DNA from: Clusia tigrina
Lineage: Eukaryota; Arthropoda; Insecta; Diptera; Clusiidae
DNA: 64,000 bases
Direction of reading: 5' to 3'
Assembly: GCA_920105625.2 (NCBI GenBank)
Contig: CAKKTE020000288.1
Location: 558,001-622,000 of the forward strand
The notes below the pieces were generated by a model. The model worked only from the letters and a program-made list of their open reading frames with translations. It was not told where the DNA came from and made no database searches. Shown in pieces: positions 35,851-47,700 of this stretch. Each line of letters opens with the position of its first letter. Position 1 is the first letter of the stretch. The position numbers were made by a program, and so were the translations under genes.

Positions 35851-37370
35851 CTTTGTTACAAAATTTCAAGGTTTTATGACGCTCCAGTAAAAAGTTACAA
35901 GCATTTAAATGTTGCAAACTTTGATAGGTGTAGGACGTACCCTATAGAAGTTAGGGCCATTTGAAGTTTTATCAGTGTTTGATTTGGGACTGAAGGGTAG
36001 CATAGCTCTGAGCGATAGCTTAAATTGACAAGAGGCTCGGGTACTTTATTGTTACAAAATTTCAAGGTTTTATAACGCTCCAGTAAAAAGTTGCAAGCAT
36101 TTGTATGTTACAAACTTTGATAGGTGTAGGGCATACCGTATAGCAGTTAGGGCCATTTGAAGTTTTATCAGTGCTCGATTTGGGACTCAAGGGTAGCATA
36201 GCTTTGAGCGATAGCTTAAATTGACAAGAGGCTCGAGTACTTTATTGTTACAAAATTTCAAGGTTTTATGACGCTCCAGTAAAAAGTTGCAAGCATTTGT
36301 ATGTTGCAAACTTTGATAGGTGTAGGACATACCGTATAGAAGTCAGGGCCATTTGAAGCTTTATCAGTGTTTGATTTGAGCTCGGGTACTTTATTGTTAC
36401 AAAATTTCAAGGTTTTATGACGCTCTAGTAAAAAGTTACAAGCATTCGTATGTTGCAAACTTTGATAGGTGTAGGACATACCGTATAGAAGTTAGGGCCA
36501 TTTGAAGTTTTATCAGTGTCCGATTTGGGACTCAAGGGTAGCATAGCTTTGAGCGATAGCTTAAATTGACAAGAGGCTCGAGTACTTTACTGTTACAAAA
36601 TTTCAAGGTTTTATGACGCTCCAGTAAAAAGTTACAAGCATTTGTATGTTGCAAACTTTCATAGGTGTAGGACGTACCGTATAGAAGTTAGGGCCATTTG
36701 AAGTTTTATCAGTGTTTGATTTGGGACTCAAGGGTAGCATAGCTTTGAGCGATAGCTTAAATTAACAAGAGGCTCGAGTACTTTATTGTTACAAAATTTC
36801 AAGGTTTTATGACGCTCCAGTAAAAAGTTACAAGCATTTGTATGTTGCAAACTTTGATAGGTGTAGGACGTACCGTATAGCAGTTAGGGCCATTTGAAGT
36901 TTTATCAGTGTTCGATTTGGGACTCAAGGGTAGCATAGTTTTGAGCGATAGCTTAAATTGACAAGAGGCTCGAATACTTTACTGTCACAAAATTTCAAGG
37001 TTTTATGACGCTCCAGTAAAAAGATACAAGCATTTGTATGTTGCAAACTTTGATAGGTGTAGGACGTACCGTATAGAAGTTAGGGCCATTTGAAGTTTTA
37101 TCAGTGGTTGATTTGGGACTCAAGGGAAGCATGGCTTTGAGCGATAACTTAAATTGACAAGAGGCTCGAGTACTTTATTGTTACAAAATTTCAAGGTTTT
37201 ATGACGCTCCAGTAAAAAGTTACAAGCATTTGTATGTTGCAAACTTTGATAGGTGTAGGACTCACCGTATAGAAGTTAGGGACATTTGAAGTTTTATCAG
37301 TGTTTGATTTGGGACTCAAGGGTAGCATATCTTTGAGCGATAGCTTAAATTGACAAGAGGCTCGAGTACT
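35851..37370 (+). repeat. 1,518-bp local tandem duplication confined to copy A
   Basis: The 3-bp deletion CTTTGTTAC lies at 35,851 and again at 37,369, exactly 1,518 bp apart, and GGGACATTTG (for GGGCCATTTG) sits about 90 bp upstream of both. Copy B has neither change at the single corresponding place (55,110 and about 55,021). Between the marks lie eight monomers, one of them the 149-bp type. The two halves differ at a few sites, for example CATAGCTTTG near 35,810 against CATATCTTTG near 37,326. The boundaries given are those of the marker pair; the crossover point could lie anywhere within the repeated unit. Confidence 0.82.
36349..36497 (+). repeat. 149-bp deleted monomer, copy 4 (inside the 1,518-bp local duplication)
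   Basis: Same junction, 1,518 bp after copy 3. Unlike copies 1 to 3 it is preceded by TATAACGCTCCAG, GTATGTTACAAAC, GGGCATACCG and GTGCTCGATTT, so it is the second half of a local tandem duplication that exists only in the first of the two large copies. Confidence 0.92.
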
Positions 37371-38199
37371 TTGTTACAAAATTTCAAGGTTTTATGACGC
37401 TCCAGTAAAAAGTTACAAGCATTTAAATGTTGCAAACTTTGATAGGTGTAGGACGTACCCTATAGAAGTTAGGGCCATTTGAAGTTTTATCAGTGTTTGA
37501 TTTGGGACTGAAGGGTAGCATAGCTCTGAGCGATAGCTTAAATTGACAAGAGGCTCGGGTACTTTATTGTTACAAAATTTCAAGGTTTTATAACGCTCCA
37601 GTAAAAAGTTGCAAGCATTTGTATGTTACAAACTTTGATAGGTGTAGGGCATACCGTATAGCAGTTAGGGCCATTTGAAGTTTTATCAGTGCTCGATTTG
37701 GGACTCAAGGGTAGCATAGCTTTGAGCGATAGCTTAAATTGACAAGAGGCTCGAGTACTTTACTGTCACAAAATTTCAAGGTTTTATGACGCTCCAGTAA
37801 AAAGTTACAAGCATTTGTATGTTGCAAACTTTGATAGGTGTAGGACGTACCGTATAGAAGTTAGGGCCATTTGCAGTTTTATCAGTGTTTGATTTGGGAC
37901 TCAAGGGTAGCATGGCTTTGAGCGATAACTTAATTTGACAAGAGGCTCGAGTACTTTATTGTTACAAAATTTCAAGGTTTTATGACGCTCCAGTAAAAAG
38001 TTACAAGCATTTGTATGTTGCAAACTTTCATAGGTATAGGACGTACCGTATAGAAGTTAGGGCCATTTGAAGTTTTATCAGTGTTTGATTTGGGACTCAA
38101 CGGTAGCATAGCTTTGAGCGATAGCTTAAATTAACAAGAGGCTCGAGTACTTTATTGTTACAAAATTTCAAGGTTTTATGACGCTCCAGTAAAAAGTTA

Positions 38200-41100
38200 C
38201 AAGCATTTGTATGTTGCAAACTTTGCTAGGTGTAGGACATACCGTATAGAAGTTAGGGCCATTTGAAGTTTTATCAGTGTTTGATTTGGGACTCAAAGGT
38301 AGCATAGCTTTAAGCGATTGCTTAAATTGACAAGAGGCTCGAGTGCTTTATTGTTACAAAATTTCAAGGTTTTATGACGCTCCAGTAAAAAGTTGCAAGC
38401 ATTTGTATGTTGCATACTTTGATAGCTGTAGGACGTACCATATAAAAGTCAGGGCCATTTGAAGCTTTATCAGTGTTTGATTTGGGACTCAAGGGTAGCA
38501 TAGCTTTGAGCGATAGCTTAAATTGACAAGAGGCTCGGGTACTTTATTGTTACAAAATTTCAAGGTTTTATGACGCTCTAGTAAAAAGTTAGAAGCATTT
38601 GTATGTTGCAAACTTTGATAGGTGTAGGACGTACCGTATAGTAGTTAGGGCCATTTGAAGTTTTATCAGTGTTTGATATGGGACTCAAAGGTAGCATAGC
38701 TTTAAGCGATTGCTTAAATTGACAAGAGGCTCGAGCACTTTATTGTTACAAAATTTCAAGGTTTTATGACGCTCCAGTAAAAAGTTACAAGCATTTGTAT
38801 GTTGCAAACTTTCATAGGTATAGGACACACCGTATAAAAGTTAGGGCCATTTGAAGTTTTATCAGTGTTTGATTTGGAACTCAAGGGTAGCATAGCTTTG
38901 AGCGATAGCTTAAATTGACAAGAGGCTCGGGTACCTTATTGTTACAAAATTTCAAGGTTTCATGACGCTCTAGTAAAAAGTTACAAGCATTCGTATGTTA
39001 CAAACTTTGATAGGTGTAGGACATACCGTATAGAAGTTAGGGCCATTTGAAGTTTTATCAGTGTTTGATTTGGGACTCAAAGGTAGCATAGCTTTAAGCG
39101 ATTGCTTAAATTGACAAGAGGCTCGAGTACTTTATTGTTACAAAATTTGAAGGTTTTATGACGCTCCAGTAAAAAGTTACAAGCATTTGTATGCTGCAAA
39201 CTTTGATAGGTGTAGGACGTACTGCATAGAAGTTAGGGCCATTTGAAGTTTTATCAGTGTACGATTTGGGACTCAAGGGTAGCATAGCTTTGAGCGACAG
39301 CTTAAATTGACAAGAGGCTCGAGTACTTTACTGTTACAAAATTTCAAGGTTTTATGACGCTCCAGTAAAAAGTTACAAGCATTTGTACGTTGCAAACTTT
39401 GATAGGTGTGGGATGTACCGTATAGAAGTTAGGGCCATTTGAAGTTTTATCAGTGTTAGATTTGGGACTCAAGGGTAGCATAGCTTTGAGCGATAACTTA
39501 AATTGACAAGAGGCTCGAGTACTTTATTGTTACTAAATTTCAAGGTTTTATGACGCTCCAGTAAAAAGTTTCAAGCATTTGTATGTTGCAAACTTTGAGA
39601 AGTGTAGGACGTAACGTATAGAAGTTAGGGCCATTTGAAATTTTATTAGTCTTTGATTTGGGACTGAAGGGTAGCATAGCTTTGAGCGATGGCTTAAATT
39701 GACAAGAGGCTCGAGTACTTTATTGTTACAAAATTGCAAGGTTTTATGATGCTCCAGTAAAAAGTTACAAGCATTTGTATGCTGCAAACTTTGATAGGTG
39801 TAGGACGCACCGTATAGAAGTTAGGGCCATTTGAAGTTTTATCAGTGTTTGATTTGGGACTCAAGGGTAGCATTGCTTTGAGCGATAGCTTAAATTGACA
39901 AGAGGCTCGAGTACTTTATTGTTACAAAATTTCAAGGTTTTATGACGCTCCAGTAAAAAGTTGCAAGCATTTGTATGTTGCATACTTTGATAGCTGTAGG
40001 ACGTACCATATAAAAGTCAGGGCCATTTGAAGCTTTATCAGTGGTTGATTTGGGACTCAAGGGTAGCATAGATTTGAGCGATAGCTTAAATTGACAAGAG
40101 GCTCGGGTACTTTATTGTTACAAAATTTCAAGGTTTTATGACGCTCTAGTAAAAAGTTAGAAGCATTTGTATGTTGCAAACTTTGATAGGTGTAGGACGC
40201 ACCGTATAGAAGTTAGGGCCATTTGAAGTTTTATCAGTGTTTGATTTGGGACTCAAGGGTAGCATTGCTTTGAGCGATAGCTTAAATTGACAAGAGGCTC
40301 GAGTACTTTATTGTTACAAAATTTCAAGGTTTTATGACGCTCCAGTAAAAAGTTACAAGCATTTGTATGCTGCAAACTTTGATAGGTGTAGGACGTACCG
40401 CATAGAAGTTAGGGCCATTTGAAGTTTTATCAGTGTACGATTTGGGACTCAAGGGTAGCATAGCTTTGAGCGACAGCTTAAATTGACAAGAGGCTCGAGT
40501 ACTTTACTGTTACAAAATTTCAAGGTTTTATGACGCTCCAGTAAAAAGTTACAAGCATTTGTACGTTGCAAACTTTGATAGGTGTGGGATGTACCGTATA
40601 GAAGTTAGGGCCATTTGAAGTTTTATCAGTGTTAGATTTGGGACTCAAGGGTAGCATAGCTTTGAGCGATAACTTAAATTGACAAGAGGCTCGAGTACTT
40701 TATTGTTACTAAATTTCAAGGTTTTATGACGCTCCAGTAAAAAGTTTCAAGCATTTGTATGTTGCAAACTTTGAGAAGTGTAGGACGTAACGTATAGAAG
40801 TTAGGGCCATTTGAAATTTTATTAGTCTTTGATTTGGGACTGAAGGGTAGCATAGCTTTGAGCGATGGCTTAAATTGACAAGAGGCTCGAGTACTTTATT
40901 GTTACAAAATTGCAAGGTTTTATGATGCTCCAGTAAAAAGTTACAAGCATTTGTATGCTGCAAACTTTGATAGGTGTAGGACGCACCGTATAGAAGTTAG
41001 GGCCATTTGAAGTTTTATCAGTGTTTGATTTGGGACTCAAGGGTAGCATTGCTTTGAGCGATAGCTTAAATTGACAAGAGGCTCGAGTACTTTATTGTTA

Positions 41101-44100
41101 CAAAATTTCAAGGTTTTATGACGCTCCAGTAAAAAGTTGCAAGCATTTGTATGTTGCATACTTTGATAGCTGCAGGACGTACCATATAAAAGTCAGGGCC
41201 ATTTGAAGCTTTATCAGTGGTTGATTTGGGACTCAAGGGTAGCATAGCTTTGAGCGATAGCTTAAATTGACAAGAGGCTCGGGTACTTTATTGTTACAAA
41301 ATTTCAAGGTTTTATGACGCTCTAGTAAAAAGTTAGAAGCATTTGTATGTTGCAAACTTTGATAGGTGTAGGACGCACCGTATAGAAGTTAGGGCCATTT
41401 GAAGTTTTATCAGTGTTTGATTTGGGACTCAAGGGTAGCATTGCTTTGAGCGATAGCTTAAATTGACAAGAGGCTCGAGTACTTTATTGTTACAAAATTT
41501 CAAGGTTTTATGACGCTCCAGTAAAAAGTTTCAAGCATTTGTATGTTGCAAACTTTGAGAAGTGTAGGACGTAACGTATAGAAGTTAGGGCCATTTGAAA
41601 TTTTATTAGTCTTTGATTTGGGACTGAAGGGTAGCATAGCTTTGAGCGATGGCTTAAATTGACAAGAGGCTCGAGTACTTTATTGTTACAAAATTGCAAG
41701 GTTTTATGATGCTCCAGTAAAAAGTTACAAGCATTTGTATGCTGCAAACTTTGATAGGTGTAGGACGCACCGTATAGAAGTTAGGGCCATTTGAAGTTTT
41801 ATCAGTGTTTGATTTGGGACTCAAGGGTAGCATAGCTTTGAGCGATGGCTTAAATTGACAAGAGGCTCGAGTACTTTATTGTTACAAAATTTCAAGGTTT
41901 TATGACGCTCCAGTAAAAAGTTACAAGCATTTGTATGTTGCAAACTTTCATAGGTATAGGACGCACCGTATAAAAGTTAGGGCCATTTGAAGTTTTATCA
42001 GTGTTTGATTTGGAACTCAAGGGTCGCATAGCTTTGAGCGATAGCTTAAATTGACAAGAGGCTCGGGTACCTTATTGTTACAAAATTTCAAGGTTTCATG
42101 ACGCTCTAGTAAAAAGTTACAAGCATTCGTATGTTGCAAACTTTGATAGGTGTAGGACATACCGTATAGAAGTTAGGGCCATTTGAAGTTTTATCAGTGT
42201 TTGATTTGGGACTCAAAGGTAGCATAGCTTTAAGCGATTGCTTAAATTGACAAGAGGCTCGAGTACTTTATTGTTACAAAATTTCAAGGTTTTATGACGC
42301 TCCAGTAAAAAGTTACAAGCATTTGTATGCTGCAAACTTTGATAGGTGTAGGACGTACCGCATAGAAGTTAGGGCCATTTGAAGTTTTATCAGTGTACGA
42401 TTTGGGACTCAAGGGTAGCATAGCTTTGAGCGACAGCTTAAATTGACAAGAGGCTCGAGTACTTTACTGTTACAAAATTTCAAGGTTTTATGACGCTCCA
42501 GTAAAAAGTTACAAGCATTTGTATGTTGCAAACTTTGCTAGGTGTAGGACATACCGTATAGAAGTTAGGGCCATTTGAAGTTTTATCAGTGTTTGATTTG
42601 GGACTCAAAGGTAGCATAGCTTTAAGCGATTGCTTAAATTGACAAGAGGCTCGAGTGCTTTATTGTTACAAAATTTCAAGGTTTTATGACGCTCCAGTAA
42701 AAAGTTGCAAGCATTTGTATGTTGCATACTTTGATAGCTGTAGGACGTACCATATAAAAGTCAGGGCCATTTGAAGCTTTATCAGTGTTTGATTTGGGAC
42801 TCAAGGGTAGCATAGCTTTGAGCGATAGCTTAAATTGACAAGAGGCTCGGGTACTTTATTGTTACAAAATTTCAAGGTTTTATGACGCTCTAGTAAAAAG
42901 TTAGAAGCATTTGTATGTTGCAAACTTTGATAGGTGTAGGACGTACCGTATAGTAGTTAGGGCCATTTGAAGTTTTATCAGTGTTTGATATGGGACTCAA
43001 AGGTAGCATAGCTTTAAGCGATTGCTTAAATTGACAAGAGGCTCGAGCACTTTATTGTTACAAAATTTCAAGGTTTTATGACGCTCCAGTAAAAAGTTAC
43101 AAGCATTTGTATGTTGCAAACTTTCATAGGTATAGGACGCACCGTATAGAAGTTAGGGCCATTTGAAGTTTTATCAGTGTTAGATTTGGGACTCAAGGGT
43201 AGCATAGCTTTGAGCGATAACTTAAATTGACAAGAGGCTCGAGTACTTTATTGTTACTAAATTTCAAGGTTTTATGACGCTCCAGTAAAAAGTTTCAAGC
43301 ATTTGTATGTTGCAAACTTTGAGAAGTGTAGGACGTAACGTATAGAAGTTAGGGCCATTTGAAATTTTATTAGTCTTTGATTTGGGACTGAAGGGTAGCA
43401 TAGCTTTGAGCGATGGCTTAAATTGACAAGAGGCTCGAGTACTTTATTGTTACAAAATTGCAAGGTTTTATGATGCTCCAGTAAAAAGTTACAAGCATTT
43501 GTATGCTGCAAACTTTGATAGGTGTAGGACGCACCGTATAGAAGTTAGGGCCATTTGAAGTTTTATCAGTGTTTGATTTGGGACTCAAGGGTAGCATTGC
43601 TTTGAGCGATAGCTTAAATTGACAAGAGGCTCGAGTACTTTATTGTTACAAAATTTCAAGGTTTTATGACGCTCCAGTAAAAAGTTGCAAGCATTTGTAT
43701 GTTGCATACTTTGATAGCTGTAGGACGTACCATATAAAAGTCAGGGCCATTTGAAGCTTTATCAGTGGTTGATTTGGGACTCAAGGGTAGCATAGCTTTG
43801 AGCGATAGCTTAAATTGACAAGAGGCTCGGGTACTTTATTGTTACAAAATTTCAAGGTTTTATGACGCTCTAGTAAAAAGTTAGAAGCATTTGTATGTTG
43901 CAAACTTTGATAGGTGTAGGACGCACCGTATAGAAGTTAGGGCCATTTGAAGTTTTATCAGTGTTTGATTTGGGACTCAAGGGTAGCATTGCTTTGAGCG
44001 ATAGCTTAAATTGACAAGAGGCTCGAGTACTTTATTGTTACAAAATTTCAAGGTTTTATGACGCTCCAGTAAAAAGTTTCAAGCATTTGTATGTTGCAAA

Positions 44101-44705
44101 CTTTGAGAAGTGTAGGACGTAACGTATAGAAGTTAGGGCCATTTGAAATTTTATTAGTCTTTGATTTGGGACTGAAGGGTAGCATAGCTTTGAGCGATGG
44201 CTTAAATTGACAAGAGGCTCGAGTACTTTATTGTTACAAAATTGCAAGGTTTTATGATGCTCCAGTAAAAAGTTACAAGCATTTGTATGCTGCAAACTTT
44301 GATAGGTGTAGGACGCACCGTATAGAAGTTAGGGCCATTTGAAGTTTTATCAGTGTTTGATTTGGGACTCAAGGGTAGCATAGCTTTGAGCGATGGCTTA
44401 AATTGACAAGAGGCTCGAGTACTTTATTGTTACAAAATTTCAAGGTTTTATGACGCTCCAGTAAAAAGTTACAAGCATTTGTATGTTGCAAACTTTCATA
44501 GGTATAGGACGCACCGTATAAAAGTTAGGGCCATTTGAAGTTTTATCAGTGTTTGATTTGGGACTCAAGGGTCGCATAGCTTTGAGCGATAGCTTAAATT
44601 GACAAGAGGCTCGGGTACCTTATTGTTACAAAATTTCAAGGTTTCACGACGCTCTAGTAAAAAGTTACAAGCATTCGTATGTTGCAAACTTTGATAGGTG
44701 TAGGA
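38200..44705 (+). repeat. HOR domain with exact 196-bp multiples (784, 1,176, 1,764)
   Basis: A distinctive two-monomer module (GTTTCAAGCATTTG, CTTTGAGAAGTGTAGGACGTAACG, TTATTAGTCTTTG, GCGATGGC, GATGCTCC, TGTATGCTGC) occurs at about 39,548, 40,724, 41,508, 43,272 and 44,056. Steps are 1,176, 784, 1,764 and 784 bp, that is 6, 4, 9 and 4 monomers with no net indel. Between them lie CATATAAAAG, CTCTAGTAAAAAGTTAGAAGC, TGATATGGGACTC, GGTACCTTATTG with TTTCATGACGC, and GTGTACGATTT with GCGACAGC monomers. Confidence 0.82.
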
Positions 44706-47700
44706 CATACCGTATAGAAGTTAGGGCCATTTGAAGTTTTATCAGTGTTTGATTTGGGACTCAAAGGTAGCATAGCTTTAAGCGATTGCTTAAATTGACA
44801 AGAGGCTCGAGTACTTTATTGTTACAAAATTTCAAGGTTTTATGACGCTCCAGTAAAAAGTTACAAGCATTTGTATGCTGCAAACTTTGATAGGTGTAGG
44901 ACGTACCGCATAGAAGTTAGGGCCATTTGAAGTTTTATCAGTGTACGATTTGGGACTCAAGGGTAGCATAGCTTTGAGCGACAGCTTAAATTGACAAGAG
45001 GCTCGAGTACTTTACTGTTACAAAATTTCAAGGTTTTATGACGCTCCAGTAAAAAGTTACAAGCATTTGTATGTTGCAAACTTTGCTAGGTGTAGGACAT
45101 ACCGTATAGAAGTTAGGGCCATTTGAAGTTTTATCAGTGTTTGATTTGGGACTCAAAGGTAGCATAGCTTTAAGCGATTGCTTAAATTGACAAGAGGCTC
45201 GAGTGCTTTATTGTTACAAAATTTCAAGGTTTTATGACGCTCCAGTAAAAAGTTGCAAGCATTTGTATGTTGCATACTTTGATAGCTGTAGGACGTACCA
45301 TATAAAAGTCAGGGCCATTTGAAGCTTTATCAGTGTTTGATTTGGGACTCAAGGGTAGCATAGCTTTGAGCGATAGCTTAAATTGACAAGAGGCTCGGGT
45401 ACTTTATTGTTACAAAATTTCAAGGTTTTATGACGCTCTAGTAAAAAGTTAGAAGCATTTGTATGTTGCAAACTTTGATAGGTGTAGGACGTACCGTATA
45501 GTAGTTAGGGCCATTTGAAGTTTTATCAGTGTTTGATATGGGACTCAAAGGTAGCATAGCTTTAAGCGATTGCTTAAATTGACAAGAGGCTCGAGCACTT
45601 TATTGTTACAAAATTTCAAGGTTTTATGACGCTCCAGTAAAAAGTTACAAGCATTTGTATGTTGCAAACTTTCATAGGTATAGGACGCACCGTATAAAAG
45701 TTAGGGCCATTTGAAGTTTTATCAGTGTTTGATTTGGAACTCAAGGGTAGCATATCTTTGAGCGATAGCTTAAATTGACAAGAGGCTCGAGTACTTTATT
45801 GTTACAAAATTTCATGGTTTTATGACGCTCCAGTAAAAAGTTACAAGCATTTATATGTTGCAAACTTTGATAGGTGTAGGACGTACCGTATAGAAGTTAG
45901 GGCCATTTGAAGTTTTATCAGTGTTTGATTTGGGACTGAAGGGTAGCATAGCTCTAAGCGATAGCTTAAATTGACAAGAGGCTCGATTACTTTATTGTTA
46001 CAAAATTTCAAGGTTTTATGACACTCCAGTAAAAAGTTGCAAGCAATTGTATGTTGCACACTTTGATAGCTGTAGGACGTACCGTATAGAAGTCAGGGCC
46101 ATTTAAAGCTTTATCAGTGTTGGATTTGGGACTCAAGGGTCGCATAGCTTTGAGCGATAGCTTAAATTGACAAGAGGCTCGGGTACCTTATTGTTACAAA
46201 ATTTCAAGGTTTCATGACGCTCTAGTAAAAAGTTACAAGCATTCGTATGTTGCAAACTTTGATAGGTGTAGGACATACCGTATAGAAGTTAGGGCCATTT
46301 GAAGTTTTATCAGTGTTTGATTTGGGACTCAAAGGTAGCATAGCTTTAAGTGATTGCTTAAATTGACAAGAGGCTCGAGTACTTTATTGTTACAAAATTT
46401 CAAGGTTTTATGACGCTCCAGTAAAAAGTTACAAGCATTTGTATGCTGCAAACTTTGATAGGTGTAGGACGTACTGCATAGAAGTTAGGGCCATTTGAAG
46501 TTTTATCAGTGTACGATTTGGGACTCAAGGGTAGCATAGCTTTGAGCGACAGCTTAAATTGACAAGAGGCTCGAGTACTTTACTGTTACAAAATTTCAAG
46601 GTTTTATGACGCTCCAGTAAAAAGTTACAAGCATTTGTATGTTGCAAACTTTGATAGGTGTGGGACGTACCGTATAGAAGTTAGGGCCATTTGAAGTTTT
46701 ATCAGTGTTAGATTTGGGACTCAAGGGTAGCATAGCTTTGAGCGATAACTTAAATTGACAAGAGGCTCGAGTACTTTATTGTTACTAAATTTCAAGGTTT
46801 TATGACGCTCCAGTAAAAAGTTTCAAGCATTTGTATGTTGCAAACTTTGAGAGGTGTAGGACGTAACGTATAGAAGTTAGGGCCATTTGAAATTTTATTA
46901 GTCTTTGATTTGGAACTGAAGGGTAGCATAGCTTTGAGCGATGGCTTAAAGTGACAAGAGGCTCGAGTACTTTATTGTTACAAAATTGCAAGGTTTTATG
47001 ACGCTTCAGTAAAAAGTTACAAGCATTTGTATGTTGTAAACTTTGATAGGTGTAGGACGCACCGTATAGAAGTTAGCTCCATTTGAAGTTTTATCAGTGT
47101 TTGATTTGGGACTCAAGGGTAGCATAGCTTTGAGCGATAGCTTAAATTGACAAGAGGCTCGAGTACTTTATAGTTACAAAATTTCAAGGTTTTATGACGC
47201 TCCAGTTAAAAGTTGCAAGCATTTGTATGTTGCATACTTTGATAGCTGTAGGACGTACCATATAAAAGTCAGGGTCATTTGAAGCTTTATCAGTGGTTGA
47301 TTTGGGACTCAAGGGTAGCATAGCTTTGAGCGATAGCTTAAATTGTCAAGAGGCTCGGGTACTTTATTGTTACAAAATTTCAAGGTTTTATGACGCTCTA
47401 GTAAAAAGTTAGAAGCATTTGTATGTTGCAAACTTTGATAGGTGTAGGACGTACCGTATAGTAGTTAGGGCCATTTGAAGTTTTATCAGTGTTTGATATG
47501 GGACTCAAAGGTAGCATAGCTTTAAGCGATTGCTTAAATTGACAAGAGGCTCGAGCACTTTATTGTTACAAAATTTCAAGGTTTTATGACGCTCCAGTAA
47601 AAAGTTACAAGCATTTGTATGTTGCAAACTTTCATAGGTATAGGACGCACCGTATAAAAGTTTGGGCCATTTGAAGTTTTATCAGTGTTTGATTTGGAAC

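Larger units (their letters stand above)
29800..38200 (+). repeat. HOR domain carrying the 149-bp deleted monomer
   Basis: Four of the six 149-bp monomers in the window lie here, starting at 30,418, 32,135, 34,831 and 36,349. Spacings are 1,717 (149 + 8 x 196), 2,696 (149 + 13 x 196 - 1) and 1,518 (149 + 7 x 196 - 3). The missing single base is GAGCGTAGC for GAGCGATAGC near 33,320; the three missing bases are in CTTTGTTAC near 35,851. Other marks are GTGTCCGATTT, AAAAAGATACAAGC, CAGTGGTTGATTT, CATTTAAATGTTGC and GTACCCTATAG. A longer offset of 4,413 bp also links 29,964-30,600 with 34,377-35,010. Confidence 0.85.
30780..44705 (+). repeat. Large segmental duplication, copy A (~13.9 kb)
   Basis: Monomer order and private variants match copy B at an offset of 19,259 bp up to about 35,850 and at 17,744 bp after about 37,370. 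The change in offset is explained by a 1,518-bp tandem duplication present only here, plus a 3-bp deletion. Shared rare marks include GGGAGTCAAGG (30,792 and 50,051), GAGCGTAGC (near 33,320 and 52,578), GGCTAGAGGCTCG, TTTGTCTGTTGC, GGGAAGCATGGC, CAACGGTAGC, GTGTGGGATGTACC, and TTTCACGACGC (44,642 and 62,386). The left end is uncertain: just upstream (30,757) copy A has GTCAGGG and AAGCTTT where B has GTTAGGG and AAGTTTT. Confidence 0.85.
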
